NCBI RefSeq assembly: GCF_014268445.2
Contig: NZ_CP077089.1
Coordinates: 5,501,501 to 5,565,500 of the forward strand
Source of the DNA: Pseudomonas tensinigenes
Lineage (GTDB): Bacteria > Pseudomonadota > Gammaproteobacteria > Pseudomonadales > Pseudomonadaceae
DNA: 64,000 bases
Reading direction: 5' to 3'
The position numbers and the translations under genes were made by a program. Each line of letters starts with the position of its first letter. The stretch's first letter is position 1. Positions 46,445-56,227 of the stretch are shown piece by piece. The notes under the pieces are model-generated. The model had not been told where the DNA came from. It saw only the letters and a list, made by a program, of their open reading frames with translations, and did not search any database.

Positions 46445-48703
46445 ATGACAATGCCAACCGTGCACATCAATCGCCGCGTGCTGATCGTTGACGACAGCCC
46501 GGCGATCCATGGCGATTTCGCCAAGATTCTCAGCCCGGTCATCCCCGGCGACGATGGTTTGGGCGAAACCGAGAATCTGTTGTTCGGCACCCCGTCTGCA
46601 AAACAATCCCAACATTTCGAGCTGGACTCGGCGTTTCAGGGCCGCGAAGCGCTGGACAAACTCGAAGCCGCGCTGGCTGAAAACCGCCCCTACGCCATGG
46701 CTTTCATCGACATGCGCATGCCGCCGGGCTGGGATGGTCTGGAAACCATCGAACGGCTGTGGCAGGTCGACCCCAAGCTGCAAGTTGCGCTGTGCACGGC
46801 CTATTCCGATTATTCCTGGGAAGACATCGACCGGCGTCTGGCACTGAACGACCGGTTACTGATTCTGAAAAAGCCCTTCGACGCCATCGAGATCCGCCAG
46901 ATGGCCAGCGCCCTCACGGTCAAATGGCAGATGACCGAAGACGCCGAACTCAAGATGAACCTGCTGGAGCAAGCGGTGCAGGAACGCACCCGGGAGCTGT
47001 CGGACGCCAACGTGATCGTGCAGAACAGCCCGACCATTCTTTACCGTTTGCGCGGCGAACCCTCGTTTGCGCTGATGTACATCTCCCACAACATAACCCG
47101 TTACGGCCATGTCGCCGCCGACCTTGTGGGGTCGCCCGACTGGGCACAGGCACTGATTCATCCGGACGATCAGGCGAACGTCGATGCGGCCATGGCCCGG
47201 GTGCTGGATCGGCATGCGTCGGGCGCGTCCATCGAATTCCGCATGCGCACCGGTCAGGGCACCTGGCGCTGGGTGGAAAACCGCTACATCCCGGTGCGCG
47301 ATCAGGACGGCCGACTTCTGGAAGTCGAAGGCATCATCCTCGACATCACCGAACGCCGCCTGGCCGAGGAAAAACTGGCCTTGCTGGCGCGCTCCGATGG
47401 CCTGACGGGCCTGGCCAATCGCGCCACGCTGATCGAGCGCCTGCATCAGGCGTTCGCCGCCGCGCGACGGGGTGCCATGCCGTTCGCGGTGTTCTATCTG
47501 GACCTTGACCATTTCAAGCGGATCAATGACACCCTGGGCCACCCGGTGGGCGACCTGCTGCTGCAGGAAGTCGCCCGGCGCATCAAGTCCGGCGTACGGG
47601 AAAGCGACGTGGTAGCGCGCCTGGGCGGCGACGAGTTCGCGATCCTGCAACTGGACGTCAGCGACCCGACCCAATCGGCCACGATGGCTGCCAACATCCG
47701 CGACACGCTGCTGGCGCCCTACCTGCTGGCCGGCAATGCGCTGCACATTTCGGTGAGCATCGGCATCAGCAGTTACAGCGACCTCAGCCTCGACGCCGAC
47801 AGCCTGCTCGGGCAGGCCGACATGGCGCTGTACCGCGCCAAGGAAATGGGCCGCAACCAGTACCACTTCCACTCCGAGGAAATCTCTCGGGAAGTGGCCG
47901 AACGCATGACCCTCGTCAGCGAATTGACGACCGCCCTCGAGGGCAATGAGCTGATGCTGCGGTATGCGCCGGATGTCGATCTGCACAGTGGCAGGATTCT
48001 CGGCATGGAGGCGCAAGTCCTCTGGCAGCATCCCCGTCGCGGCCTGCTGTCGGCCGCCGACTTCGTGCCGATCGCGGAGAAAACCGGCGCGATCATTCCG
48101 CTCGGGCACTGGGTGCTGGATCACGCCTGCCACCAGATGCATCTGTGGCGTAATGAAGGCGTCGCGCCGCCGGTGATGGCGATCAAGCTCTCGCTGGCCC
48201 AACTCAAGAGCGGCCCCGAACTGATCTACAACGTGCTACGCACTACCGCCCGCTGGGAACTCGCGCCCTGGGACCTGCGCTTCGATGTCACCGAGGCCAC
48301 GCTGGCCCAGACCAAGTGGACACACAACGACGCGTTACCGCGCCTGCGGGAACTGGGCGTGAGTATTGCCATCGATGATTTCGGCACCGAATACTCCTCG
48401 TTCGACTACCTGAAAACCTACCGGGTCAATCACCTCAAACTGGCGCAGAGTTTCGTCGACAGTGCTGCCCACGATGTCGCCGGTGCCAATGCCCTGCGCG
48501 CGATCGTCAACTTCGCCCGGGACCTGGACATCGGCATCATCGCTGAAGGCCAGCCGTCGTCTGATCAGCCGTGCACACCACCCGCCGCGCCCCCGCTGCC
48601 GAGCGCCCGGGGCATGTATTTCAGTGCAGCGGTCAGCGCCGAACAGGCCGGGCATTTGCTCAAGGACAGTGCCCGTCTGACGCCAAGGGAGGACGAGGCA
48701 TGA
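46445..48703 (+). CDS. REC-PAS-GGDEF-EAL c-di-GMP protein with degenerate EAL
   Basis: A 752-residue signalling protein. The receiver (residues 9-165) has D17, D89 in FIDMRMPPGWDG and a KKPFD lysine, but 72 residues separate the two aspartates, against 44 in CheY, because of an insertion with NLLFG. A PAS/PAC domain follows (about 190-320). The GGDEF at 394-398 is intact with an RESD inhibitory site five residues upstream, so a diguanylate cyclase is likely. The EAL domain has EAQ for EAL (522-524), K for N in the NLS motif, and LKLAQSF for LKIDxSF, so it looks inactive. The start could also be 46385 or 46451. ATGA overlap with the next gene. Confidence 0.9.
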   Translation: MTMPTVHINRRVLIVDDSPAIHGDFAKILSPVIPGDDGLGETENLLFGTPSAKQSQHFELDSAFQGREALDKLEAALAENRPYAMAFIDMRMPPGWDGLETIERLWQVDPKLQVALCTAYSDYSWEDIDRRLALNDRLLILKKPFDAIEIRQMASALTVKWQMTEDAELKMNLLEQAVQERTRELSDANVIVQNSPTILYRLRGEPSFALMYISHNITRYGHVAADLVGSPDWAQALIHPDDQANVDAAMARVLDRHASGASIEFRMRTGQGTWRWVENRYIPVRDQDGRLLEVEGIILDITERRLAEEKLALLARSDGLTGLANRATLIERLHQAFAAARRGAMPFAVFYLDLDHFKRINDTLGHPVGDLLLQEVARRIKSGVRESDVVARLGGDEFAILQLDVSDPTQSATMAANIRDTLLAPYLLAGNALHISVSIGISSYSDLSLDADSLLGQADMALYRAKEMGRNQYHFHSEEISREVAERMTLVSELTTALEGNELMLRYAPDVDLHSGRILGMEAQVLWQHPRRGLLSAADFVPIAEKTGAIIPLGHWVLDHACHQMHLWRNEGVAPPVMAIKLSLAQLKSGPELIYNVLRTTARWELAPWDLRFDVTEATLAQTKWTHNDALPRLRELGVSIAIDDFGTEYSSFDYLKTYRVNHLKLAQSFVDSAAHDVAGANALRAIVNFARDLDIGIIAEGQPSSDQPCTPPAAPPLPSARGMYFSAAVSAEQAGHLLKDSARLTPREDEA

Positions 48704-50583
48704 AAACGCCTTTTCCCCAGACCAACCGGCGCATCCTGATCATCGACGACACGCCGGCGATCCACGAGGACTTTCGCAAGATCCTCGCCCCGCAGGTGGC
48801 GGACGCCGTCGATTTGCAGCAACTGGAACAGACGCTGTTCGGCAGCCAGCAGACGCCGCGCCTGAGCTTCCAGCTCGACTCCGCCTATCAGGGCCAGGAA
48901 GCCTTGGCACTGGTCAACCGCGCACTGGCCAGTGGCAATCCCTACGCCCTCGCCTTTATCGACATGCGCATGCCGCCCGGCTGGGATGGCCTGGAAACCA
49001 TCGAGCAACTGTGGCGGGTCGACCCGAACCTGCAAATCGCCTTGTGCACGGCGTACAGCGACTACAGCTGGGAGGCGATGGCTGAACGGCTGGAGTTTGG
49101 CGACCAGTTGCTGATCCTGAAAAAGCCGTTCGACAGTCTGGAAATCCGTCAGATGGCCAACGCCCTGACCTGGAAATGGCAACTGGCGCAGGACGCGGCG
49201 CTGAAGATGCTCAGTCTTGAACGGACCATCGAAGCGCGGGTGCACGAACTGCTCAAGGTCTCGCACCTGCTGCAATACGACAGCCTCACGGAACTGCCCA
49301 ACAGCACCCTGCTCGGTGATCGCCTGAGCCAGGCCATGGCGGTGTGCCGCCGGCATGACAAACAACTGGTGGTGATGTTTCTCGGCCTGGATCGCTTCAA
49401 GCGCATCAACAATGCGCTGGGCCATCCGGCGGGTGACGAGATGCTTAAGCGGGTCGCCCGGCAACTGTTGTCCTGTGTGCGTGATTCGGACTCGGTGTTT
49501 CGCTACGGCTCCGATGAGTTCGTGGTGATCCTCGGCGACATCAACCACCCTCAGCAAACCCACGGCATCGCGGAAAAACTCCTCGCCGCCATTCGCCTGC
49601 CGCAGACGATTGCCGGCCACGACGTCAGCGTTACCGCCAGCGTCGGCATCAGCGTCTACCCGGATGACGGCCTCGAAGCCACCGAGCTGATCAAGAAGGC
49701 CGAGACCGCGATGCGCAACGTCAAGGAACAGGGCCCCGACAGCATCGGCTTCTTCATCGAAGCCATGAACCAGCACGCCCGGGAACAGCACAGCATCGAG
49801 TCGGGCATTCGCCGAGCGCTGCAAGAGCATGAATTCGTCCTGCACTATCAGCCGAAAATCGACCTGCGCACGGCCGCCGTAGTGGGTGCCGAAGCACTGG
49901 TGCGCTGGCAAAAACCGGGGCATGGCTGGGTCTATCCGGCGGACTTCATCCCGGTGGCCGAGGACAGCGGTCTGATCGTGCCGCTGAGCAAATGGGTGCT
50001 GGCTGAGGCCTGTCGGCAGACCCGCGCCTGGCAACTGGCCGGACTGCCGCCGATCCGTATGTCGGTCAACACCTCGCCGATCGATTTTCGCCAGCGTGAC
50101 TTTGTCGCCGGCATCGAGCGCGTACTGGAACAGACAGGTCTGGCGCCCGAGTGGCTGGAACTGGAAATCACCGAAGGCGTGCTGATGCAAAACGTCGAGG
50201 CAACGATGGCTGCGCTCAATCGCCTGAAGGGGCTGGGCACGCGTCTGGCCATCGATGACTTTGGCACCGGCTATTCCAGCCTGAGCTACCTGCGGCGGTT
50301 TCCCATCGACGTGCTGAAGATCGACCAGTCGTTCATTCGCAACCTGTGCAACGACCGCAGCGATGCCGCGCTGGTGAGCGCGATCATCAACCTGGGCAAG
50401 AGTCTTGGCCTGAACGTCATCGCCGAGGGCATCGAAACCGCCGAACAACTGGCGTTTCTCAAGGCCCATCACTGCGAAGAAGGCCAGGGTTACTTTTTCA
50501 GCAAAGCCCTGCCGGCAGACACGTTTGCGCGTTTGCTCGCCGGCACGCAACCCGCGCCGTGGACGATGGGATCAGCACTGTGA
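48700..50583 (+). CDS. REC-GGDEF-EAL protein, likely c-di-GMP phosphodiesterase
   Basis: A 627-residue protein with the same extended receiver (D17, D88 in FIDMRMPPGWDG, KKPFD), then GGDEF and EAL domains. The cyclase motif reads GSDEF (270-274), one change from GGDEF, with RDSD upstream, so cyclase activity may be weak or lost. The EAL domain is intact: EALVRW (398-), LEITEG, IDDFGTGYSSL, LKIDQSF, IAEGIET and EGQGY. It should hydrolyse c-di-GMP, the opposite of its upstream neighbour. GGGAGGA precedes an ATG that overlaps the previous stop. Confidence 0.92.
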   Translation: MKTPFPQTNRRILIIDDTPAIHEDFRKILAPQVADAVDLQQLEQTLFGSQQTPRLSFQLDSAYQGQEALALVNRALASGNPYALAFIDMRMPPGWDGLETIEQLWRVDPNLQIALCTAYSDYSWEAMAERLEFGDQLLILKKPFDSLEIRQMANALTWKWQLAQDAALKMLSLERTIEARVHELLKVSHLLQYDSLTELPNSTLLGDRLSQAMAVCRRHDKQLVVMFLGLDRFKRINNALGHPAGDEMLKRVARQLLSCVRDSDSVFRYGSDEFVVILGDINHPQQTHGIAEKLLAAIRLPQTIAGHDVSVTASVGISVYPDDGLEATELIKKAETAMRNVKEQGPDSIGFFIEAMNQHAREQHSIESGIRRALQEHEFVLHYQPKIDLRTAAVVGAEALVRWQKPGHGWVYPADFIPVAEDSGLIVPLSKWVLAEACRQTRAWQLAGLPPIRMSVNTSPIDFRQRDFVAGIERVLEQTGLAPEWLELEITEGVLMQNVEATMAALNRLKGLGTRLAIDDFGTGYSSLSYLRRFPIDVLKIDQSFIRNLCNDRSDAALVSAIINLGKSLGLNVIAEGIETAEQLAFLKAHHCEEGQGYFFSKALPADTFARLLAGTQPAPWTMGSAL

Positions 50584-50614
50584 AACCGGCCTTGAGTCAG
50601 GGAGACAATTGCCA

Positions 50615-51568
50615 ATGAAGCTTTTCCACCACGCCATGGCGTTACTGCTGTGCGGACTCTGTGTCGGCGCCAGTGCCGAGCCACTGGACGAGCCGCTAAA
50701 ACCGTTGCCCGCAATGCCGTCGCAGGATGCCCGGCACGTGGAACTCGGTCGACGGCTATTCCACGAGCCACGCTTGTCGATCAACAACACGCTGTCCTGC
50801 GCCAGCTGCCACCAACTCGACAAGAACGGTGCCGACAGCCGCGCCTTGTCACTGGGCTTCGACGGCAAACCGGTGGCCGTCAACACCCCCACCGTGTTCA
50901 ACGCGGCCCTCAACTTTCGCCAGTTCTGGGATGGCCGCGTCGAAACACTGGAGGAACAAAGCAACGTCGTCATCACCAGCCCCCATGAAATGGGCAGCGA
51001 CTGGCACACCGTGATCGAACGCATCGGCAACGACCCCGACTACCGTCGCGATTTCGCCGCTGCCTACCCGGACGGCGTGACCCAGGCCAATGTCCAGCAG
51101 GCGCTGGCCAGTTTTGAACGTACCCTGTTGACGCCCGATTCGCGCTTCGATCAATACCTGCAAGGCAATACCGACATCCTCACCCTGGAAGAAAAGTACG
51201 GTTACCAGCGCTTCAAGGAGTACGGCTGCATTGCCTGCCATCAGGGGGTGAACATCGGCGGCAATATGTTCCAGAAGTTCGGTGTGTTCGGCGATTACAT
51301 TGCCGATCGCGGCAACCCGACCGTGGCCGACCAGGGCCGCTTCAACGTGACCGGTGACGAAGCGGACCGGGCCGTGTTCAAGGTGCCGAGCCTGCGCAAC
51401 GTCGCGATCACCGCGCCGTACTTTCACGACGGTTCGGCACCCACCCTCGAACGCGCCGTGGATGTGATGTTCCAGTACCAGTTGGGTCGCATGCCAAGCG
51501 CTGAGGACAAGCGGCTGATCATGCTGTTTCTTACAACCCTGACCGGCCAACGGGAAGACAAGCCATGA
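50615..51568 (+). CDS. Di-haem cytochrome c peroxidase/MauG family protein
   Basis: A 317-residue periplasmic di-haem protein. A signal peptide (about 1-21, ending GASAEP) is followed by two c-type haem sites, C62-x2-C65-H66 and C205-x2-C208-H209, and the conserved NTPTVFNAALNFRQFWDGR and KVPSLRNVAITAPYFHDGS segments of bacterial CcpA. It should reduce hydrogen peroxide using cytochrome c or act as a peroxide-responsive redox switch. It is embedded between c-di-GMP and kinase genes, 31 bases after one and overlapping the other by ATGA, which is not the usual setting of a ccpA gene. AGGGAGA precedes the start. Confidence 0.93.
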   Translation: MKLFHHAMALLLCGLCVGASAEPLDEPLKPLPAMPSQDARHVELGRRLFHEPRLSINNTLSCASCHQLDKNGADSRALSLGFDGKPVAVNTPTVFNAALNFRQFWDGRVETLEEQSNVVITSPHEMGSDWHTVIERIGNDPDYRRDFAAAYPDGVTQANVQQALASFERTLLTPDSRFDQYLQGNTDILTLEEKYGYQRFKEYGCIACHQGVNIGGNMFQKFGVFGDYIADRGNPTVADQGRFNVTGDEADRAVFKVPSLRNVAITAPYFHDGSAPTLERAVDVMFQYQLGRMPSAEDKRLIMLFLTTLTGQREDKP

Positions 51569-53379
51569 TCAACATCTCGCGGCGACGCAGCCTGCTGTTG
51601 CTGACCCTGGTCGCCCTGGCGCTGGCGTCGATCCTGCTGTTCCTGTACATCAAATCCAGCTCCGACCAAACCATGACCTACACCGAATCGCGGGATCTGA
51701 TCCGGCAGATCAAACAGCAGAACTCGCTGTGGGAAAACGAGCTCCTCAAGGCGCGAGTGGCGCTCACCCACAACTACGATCCGCTGGTATCACCGATGAA
51801 CGAGATGAACCGGCTCTGGGCGCGCTTCGACGCGATCGAGTCCGGGCATGGGCGCAACAACTCGGCGCAATGGAACGAGGCTCACGAAAGTTTCCTGCAG
51901 GCGATGCAGGAAAAGACCCGTCTGGTCGAGCAGTTCAAATCGCACAACGCGCTGTTGCGCAACTCTCTGGCCTTCTTGCCCACCGCTGAAGACGACATCC
52001 AACAGCAACTGGCCAGCCTGTCGGACTTCGATAAATTGCAGCTGCAAAACATCACCACCGACACCTACGACCTGCTGCTCAGCGCCCTCGAATTCGCCCA
52101 GGTCACCTCCGAGGACCGGGCCGCCGACATCGAGGTCGGCCTGAACAAGCTGAAGGTCAACGCGCAACGCCTGCCACCGGTGTTTCAGACTCCGATCAAA
52201 ATCATGAGCAGCCATATCTCACTGATTGCGCGCGAGCAGCCAGTGGTCAATCAGTTGCTCGAAAGCATCGAAGGCATTCCCGTGGCCGACAGCCTCGACA
52301 ACATCACCACCATGCTCGATCGCGATCAGCAGCGCGCCGATGAGGTCGACCGGCAGTACCACTTCTACCTGCTGCTGTTTTCGGTGCTGCTGATGTTGTC
52401 GCTGGTGTGGCTGGCCATCCGTTTGATCGGCAGTTTCGCCGAGATCAACCGGGTCAATAACGCCCTGCAAACGGCCAACGATGCGCTGGAACAAAGAGTC
52501 GAAGAACGCACCCGGGAACTGCGGGACGCCCAGAGCGAACTGCTCGACGCGGCACGTCAGGCGGGCATGGCGGAAATCGCCACCAATGTGCTGCACAACG
52601 TCGGCAACGTGCTCAATAGCGTAAACATCTCCAGCGACCTGATTACGCGCAAGCTGCGCAGCAGCAAGAGCCAAGGCCTGGGCAAGGCCATGCAATTGAT
52701 CAACGAACACCCGGATGACCTCGGCGGGTTCCTCAGCGAAGACACCAAAGGCAAATTGCTCCCCGGCTACCTCAACCAACTGGTGGTCGCGATTGCCCAG
52801 GAACAGCAGGAAATGCTCGACGAGTTGCACCAGATGAATAAAAGCGTCGACCACATCAAGGACATCGTCGCCACCCAGCAATCCTATGCCGGCGCCAACA
52901 GCATGACCGAACCGCTGTTCATCAACGAACTGCTCGAAGACGCGTTGCGCATGAACGCCGGCGCCCTGACCCGCCACCACGTCACGGTGGTCCGGGAATA
53001 CGCCGACGTGCCGCAGGTGATGGGCGACAAACACCGCTTGTTGCTGATCCTGATCAACTTGATCAGCAACGCCAAATACGCCATGTCCGACCTCAGCAAC
53101 CGCCCCCGGACCATGACCCTGGCGGTCAAAATTGTCGATGACAATTTCCTTGAAATCAGCGTCAAGGATGACGGCGAAGGCATCGCCCCGGAAAACATGA
53201 CGCGGATCTTTGCCCACGGTTTCACCACCCGCAAGGAAGGCCACGGCTTCGGTCTGCACAGCTGCGCCCTGGCGGCCATCGAGATGAGCGGCCACCTCAC
53301 GGCGCACAGCGACGGCCCCGGCCAAGGTGCGTTGTTCACCTTGCAGATCCCCCTGATCAGCGTCACGGAGAACGCATGA
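51565..53379 (+). CDS. Membrane histidine kinase with large helical periplasmic sensor (DAHL-like)
   Basis: A 604-residue sensor kinase. Two membrane spans (9-28 and 267-288) bracket an about 240-residue all-helical periplasmic domain that resembles the double-helical DAHL sensors. A coiled coil (about 295-330) leads to an unusual phosphoacceptor box, ATNVLHNVGNVLNS with H344, and an ATPase domain with N-box NLISNAKYAMSD, DDGEGI and TTRKEGHGFGLHS. The LHNVGN and HGFGLH forms mark a kinase subgroup different from the HELRTP type. Overlaps both neighbours by ATGA. The periplasmic sensor next to a periplasmic peroxidase suggests that one may report on the other. Confidence 0.88.
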   Translation: MINISRRRSLLLLTLVALALASILLFLYIKSSSDQTMTYTESRDLIRQIKQQNSLWENELLKARVALTHNYDPLVSPMNEMNRLWARFDAIESGHGRNNSAQWNEAHESFLQAMQEKTRLVEQFKSHNALLRNSLAFLPTAEDDIQQQLASLSDFDKLQLQNITTDTYDLLLSALEFAQVTSEDRAADIEVGLNKLKVNAQRLPPVFQTPIKIMSSHISLIAREQPVVNQLLESIEGIPVADSLDNITTMLDRDQQRADEVDRQYHFYLLLFSVLLMLSLVWLAIRLIGSFAEINRVNNALQTANDALEQRVEERTRELRDAQSELLDAARQAGMAEIATNVLHNVGNVLNSVNISSDLITRKLRSSKSQGLGKAMQLINEHPDDLGGFLSEDTKGKLLPGYLNQLVVAIAQEQQEMLDELHQMNKSVDHIKDIVATQQSYAGANSMTEPLFINELLEDALRMNAGALTRHHVTVVREYADVPQVMGDKHRLLLILINLISNAKYAMSDLSNRPRTMTLAVKIVDDNFLEISVKDDGEGIAPENMTRIFAHGFTTRKEGHGFGLHSCALAAIEMSGHLTAHSDGPGQGALFTLQIPLISVTENA

Positions 53380-54779
53380 GCGAGCTGTCGAACCGCCGCA
53401 TTCTGCTGATCGACGACATGCCGTCGATTCATGAAGACTTTCGCAAGATTCTCGCGCCGCCGGCGGCGCAGTCAGTGGAACTGGACGAGATGGAAGCGGC
53501 CCTGTTTGGCGCTCAGGTGCGCGCCGAACGTCCGCCGTTCGAACTGGACTCGGCCTACGGCGGCGAGGAAGGTCTGGGCAAGCTGAACCAGGCCTTGGCG
53601 GAACAACGCCCCTACGCGCTGGCCTTTGTCGACATGCGCATGCCCGACGGCTGGGACGGCGCGAAAACCATCGAGCATCTCTGGCAGCAGGATCCGCAGT
53701 TGCAAGTGGTGGTCTGCACCGCCTATTCGGATTATTCCTGGGATGAACTGCTGGAGCGTCTGCAGGCGCATGACCGCTTGCTGATTCTGAAAAAGCCGTT
53801 CGACAACATCGAAGTGCAGCAGATGGCCAACACCCTGCTGACCAAGTGGCAGATGACCGAACGCGCGTCATTGCAAATGCATCACCTGGAACATCTGGTC
53901 GATCAACGCACCGCCCAGTTCAAGCAGGCCAGTGAAGAACTGCAGCGGGAAATCGATGAGCGCAAGCAACTGGAAAGTCAGTTGGTGCAGTCGGAAAAAC
54001 TTGCGTCACTGGGGCAAATGGCGGCGGGCGTGGCCCATGAAATCAATAACCCGATCGGTTTCATCTCCTCCAACCTCGGCACGCTGGACGGCTACTTCAA
54101 ACAATTGCTCAGCGTACTCGATGCCTGGCAGACGCTTGGGCCAACGCCAGACAGCGAGTCAGTGGCGCGGCTTGAGCAATTGCGCAAAGACGCCGATCTG
54201 GATTTTCTCCTCGAAGACATCCCGGTGCTGATCCGCGAATCCAAGGAAGGCATTGGCCGCGTCGGGCAGATCGTCAAGGACCTGAAGGACTTCTCCCGGG
54301 TCGATAGCCATCAGCAATGGCAGTGGGCCAATCTGCAGCAAGGCATCGAGTCGACCCTGAACATCGTCGCCAGCGAACTCAAGTACAAGGCCGACCTGAT
54401 CAAGGAGTATCAGCCCCTGCCGGACATCGAATGTCTGCCGTCGCAAATCAATCAGGTGATCATGAACCTGGTGGTCAATGCGGCGCAGGCCATGGGCCCG
54501 GAACGCGGCACCATCACCCTGCGCACCGGGCAGCAACAAGACACGGCCTGGGTGGAAGTCGCGGACACCGGCGCGGGGATTGCGCCGGAGATCCTGCAGA
54601 AGATCTTCGATCCGTTTTTCACCACCAAACCGGTCGGCCAGGGCACCGGGCTTGGCCTGTCCCTGTCCTACGGCATCGTCAAAAAGCACGGTGGCGATAT
54701 TTCGGTACGCAGCGAACCGGGCGTGGGCACGACCTTTCGCGTCGAATTGCCGATGCGCCAGAACCGGCCCGCTGCCTGA
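53376..54779 (+). CDS. Hybrid REC-histidine kinase (soluble)
   Basis: A 467-residue cytoplasmic protein. An extended N-terminal receiver (D14, D86 in [13 protein letters not shown]115, K140; 72 residues between the aspartates) is the same type as in the two c-di-GMP proteins. It is followed by a coiled coil (165-205) and a kinase core with H221 in [13 protein letters not shown]-box [11 protein letters not shown] and [17 protein letters not shown]. It probably receives a phosphate from another kinase and alters its own output. It ends the run; its stop is three bases from the stop of the convergent permease gene. Confidence 0.92.
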   Translation: MSELSNRRILLIDDMPSIHEDFRKILAPPAAQSVELDEMEAALFGAQVRAERPPFELDSAYGGEEGLGKLNQALAEQRPYALAFVDMRMPDGWDGAKTIEHLWQQDPQLQVVVCTAYSDYSWDELLERLQAHDRLLILKKPFDNIEVQQMANTLLTKWQMTERASLQMHHLEHLVDQRTAQFKQASEELQREIDERKQLESQLVQSEKLASLGQMAAGVAHEINNPIGFISSNLGTLDGYFKQLLSVLDAWQTLGPTPDSESVARLEQLRKDADLDFLLEDIPVLIRESKEGIGRVGQIVKDLKDFSRVDSHQQWQWANLQQGIESTLNIVASELKYKADLIKEYQPLPDIECLPSQINQVIMNLVVNAAQAMGPERGTITLRTGQQQDTAWVEVADTGAGIAPEILQKIFDPFFTTKPVGQGTGLGLSLSYGIVKKHGGDISVRSEPGVGTTFRVELPMRQNRPAA

Positions 54780-54782
54780 GCC

Positions 54783-56108
54783 TCAAGTGGCTTCCTGAAA
54801 ATCCATCTCCGGCGGCTGGCGACGGAAGCCACCGGTGAGCACGGCAAGATAAACCACGCCGATCGCCAGCCAGCTCAAGCCCAGATACACCGCCAAGTGA
54901 TCAAGGCTGACCATCAGCCATAAATCCGCCACCAGACCAATGAACGGGAAGAGCAAAAACAGCACCATCTCACGCAGTCCCTTTTTCTCGCCGCCGATCC
55001 AGTAATGAAAGATCACCGACAGGTTGACCAGACTGAACGCCAGGAACGCGCCGAAGTTGATGAACGACGTTGAAGTAGTGACATCGAGTTTCAGCGCCAG
55101 CAATGCCACCACGGCGCAGAGCAGGATGCTGTTGACCGGTGTGCCGAAGCGCGCGTGCAGCGTGCCGAAGAATGATTTCGGCAGGACGCCGTCGCGGCCC
55201 ATGGCAAACAACAACCGCGATCCGCTGGCCTGTGCCGACAGCCCCGAAGCGAACTGGCCGACAATCAGACCGATCAGGAAGATCGAGACGAACAGATCAC
55301 CGCCGATGTTGCGGGCGATTTCATAGGCCGCCGAATCTACGCTGTCGAACTGAAACGACGGGTGCGCGATCTGCACGAAGTATGAAACGCCGACGAAGAT
55401 CAGCCCGCCGATCAGGGTGATCAACATGATCGCCCGTGGGATGGTGCGGCGTGGGTCGCGGGTTTCTTCGGTCAAGGTGCTCACCGCGTCGAAGCCGAGG
55501 AACGAATAGCAGGCGATGGCCGCGCCGCTCATGATCAGCGGCATGTGCATGTCGCCATTGAAGAACGGTTTGATCGACCACAACGGCGCACTCGCATCGC
55601 CACCGATGTAGTGCACGCACAGCGCGACGAAGGCGATCAACACAAGGAACTGAACAAGCATCAGCAAGGCGTTGATGCCGTTGGCCAGTTTCAGGCCAAT
55701 GATGTTGATCGCGCTGGTGATGCCGATAAAGGCCAGCACCCAGATCCATTGCGGGATCGACGGGAATGCCGAGGCCAGATAAGCCGCGCCGATCAGCCAG
55801 ATCGCCATCGGCAGAAACAGGTAATCGAGCAACACCGCCCAACCAGCGATGAAGCCGAGTTTCGGGCTGATTGCCTTGCGCACGTAGCTATAGGCGGAAC
55901 CGGCGACGGGGAATGCAGCGGCCATGCGCCCGTAACTCATAGCGGTGAAGAACATCGCCACCAGCGCCGCCAGATACGCGGCTGGCACCATGCCGGCGGT
56001 GGATTGGGCGAGGATGCCGAAGGTGCCGAGGACAATGATCGGCGTCATGTAGGCGATGCCGAACAGCACCACCGACCCTAATGAAAGGGTGCGTTGCAAA
56101 CGAGCCAT
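54783..56108 (-). CDS. APC-family amino acid/polyamine permease (PuuP-like)
   Basis: A 441-residue inner-membrane transporter with about 12 spans. Landmarks are LGSVVLFGIAYMTPIIVLGTFG, SYGRMAAAFPVAGSAYSY, a loop CYSFLGFDAVSTLTEETRDP and SRLLFAMGRDGVLP. This profile is that of putrescine importer PuuP and relatives, but the substrate is not certain. It lies near the nitrilase-family and LuxR genes and may form a catabolic set with them. Confidence 0.88.
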   Translation of the reverse strand: MARLQRTLSLGSVVLFGIAYMTPIIVLGTFGILAQSTAGMVPAAYLAALVAMFFTAMSYGRMAAAFPVAGSAYSYVRKAISPKLGFIAGWAVLLDYLFLPMAIWLIGAAYLASAFPSIPQWIWVLAFIGITSAINIIGLKLANGINALLMLVQFLVLIAFVALCVHYIGGDASAPLWSIKPFFNGDMHMPLIMSGAAIACYSFLGFDAVSTLTEETRDPRRTIPRAIMLITLIGGLIFVGVSYFVQIAHPSFQFDSVDSAAYEIARNIGGDLFVSIFLIGLIVGQFASGLSAQASGSRLLFAMGRDGVLPKSFFGTLHARFGTPVNSILLCAVVALLALKLDVTTSTSFINFGAFLAFSLVNLSVIFHYWIGGEKKGLREMVLFLLFPFIGLVADLWLMVSLDHLAVYLGLSWLAIGVVYLAVLTGGFRRQPPEMDFQEAT

Positions 56109-56227
56109 GGGCGACTTACTCCGAATGTTATTGGATTTATGGCAGAGCCGGGTTCGGCGAATGTTTTCGGGTGTGTTTTATTGTTCTGGTGTTGCCTGGT
56201 TCTTTTGTTCGACTTGAAATCTTTTCC

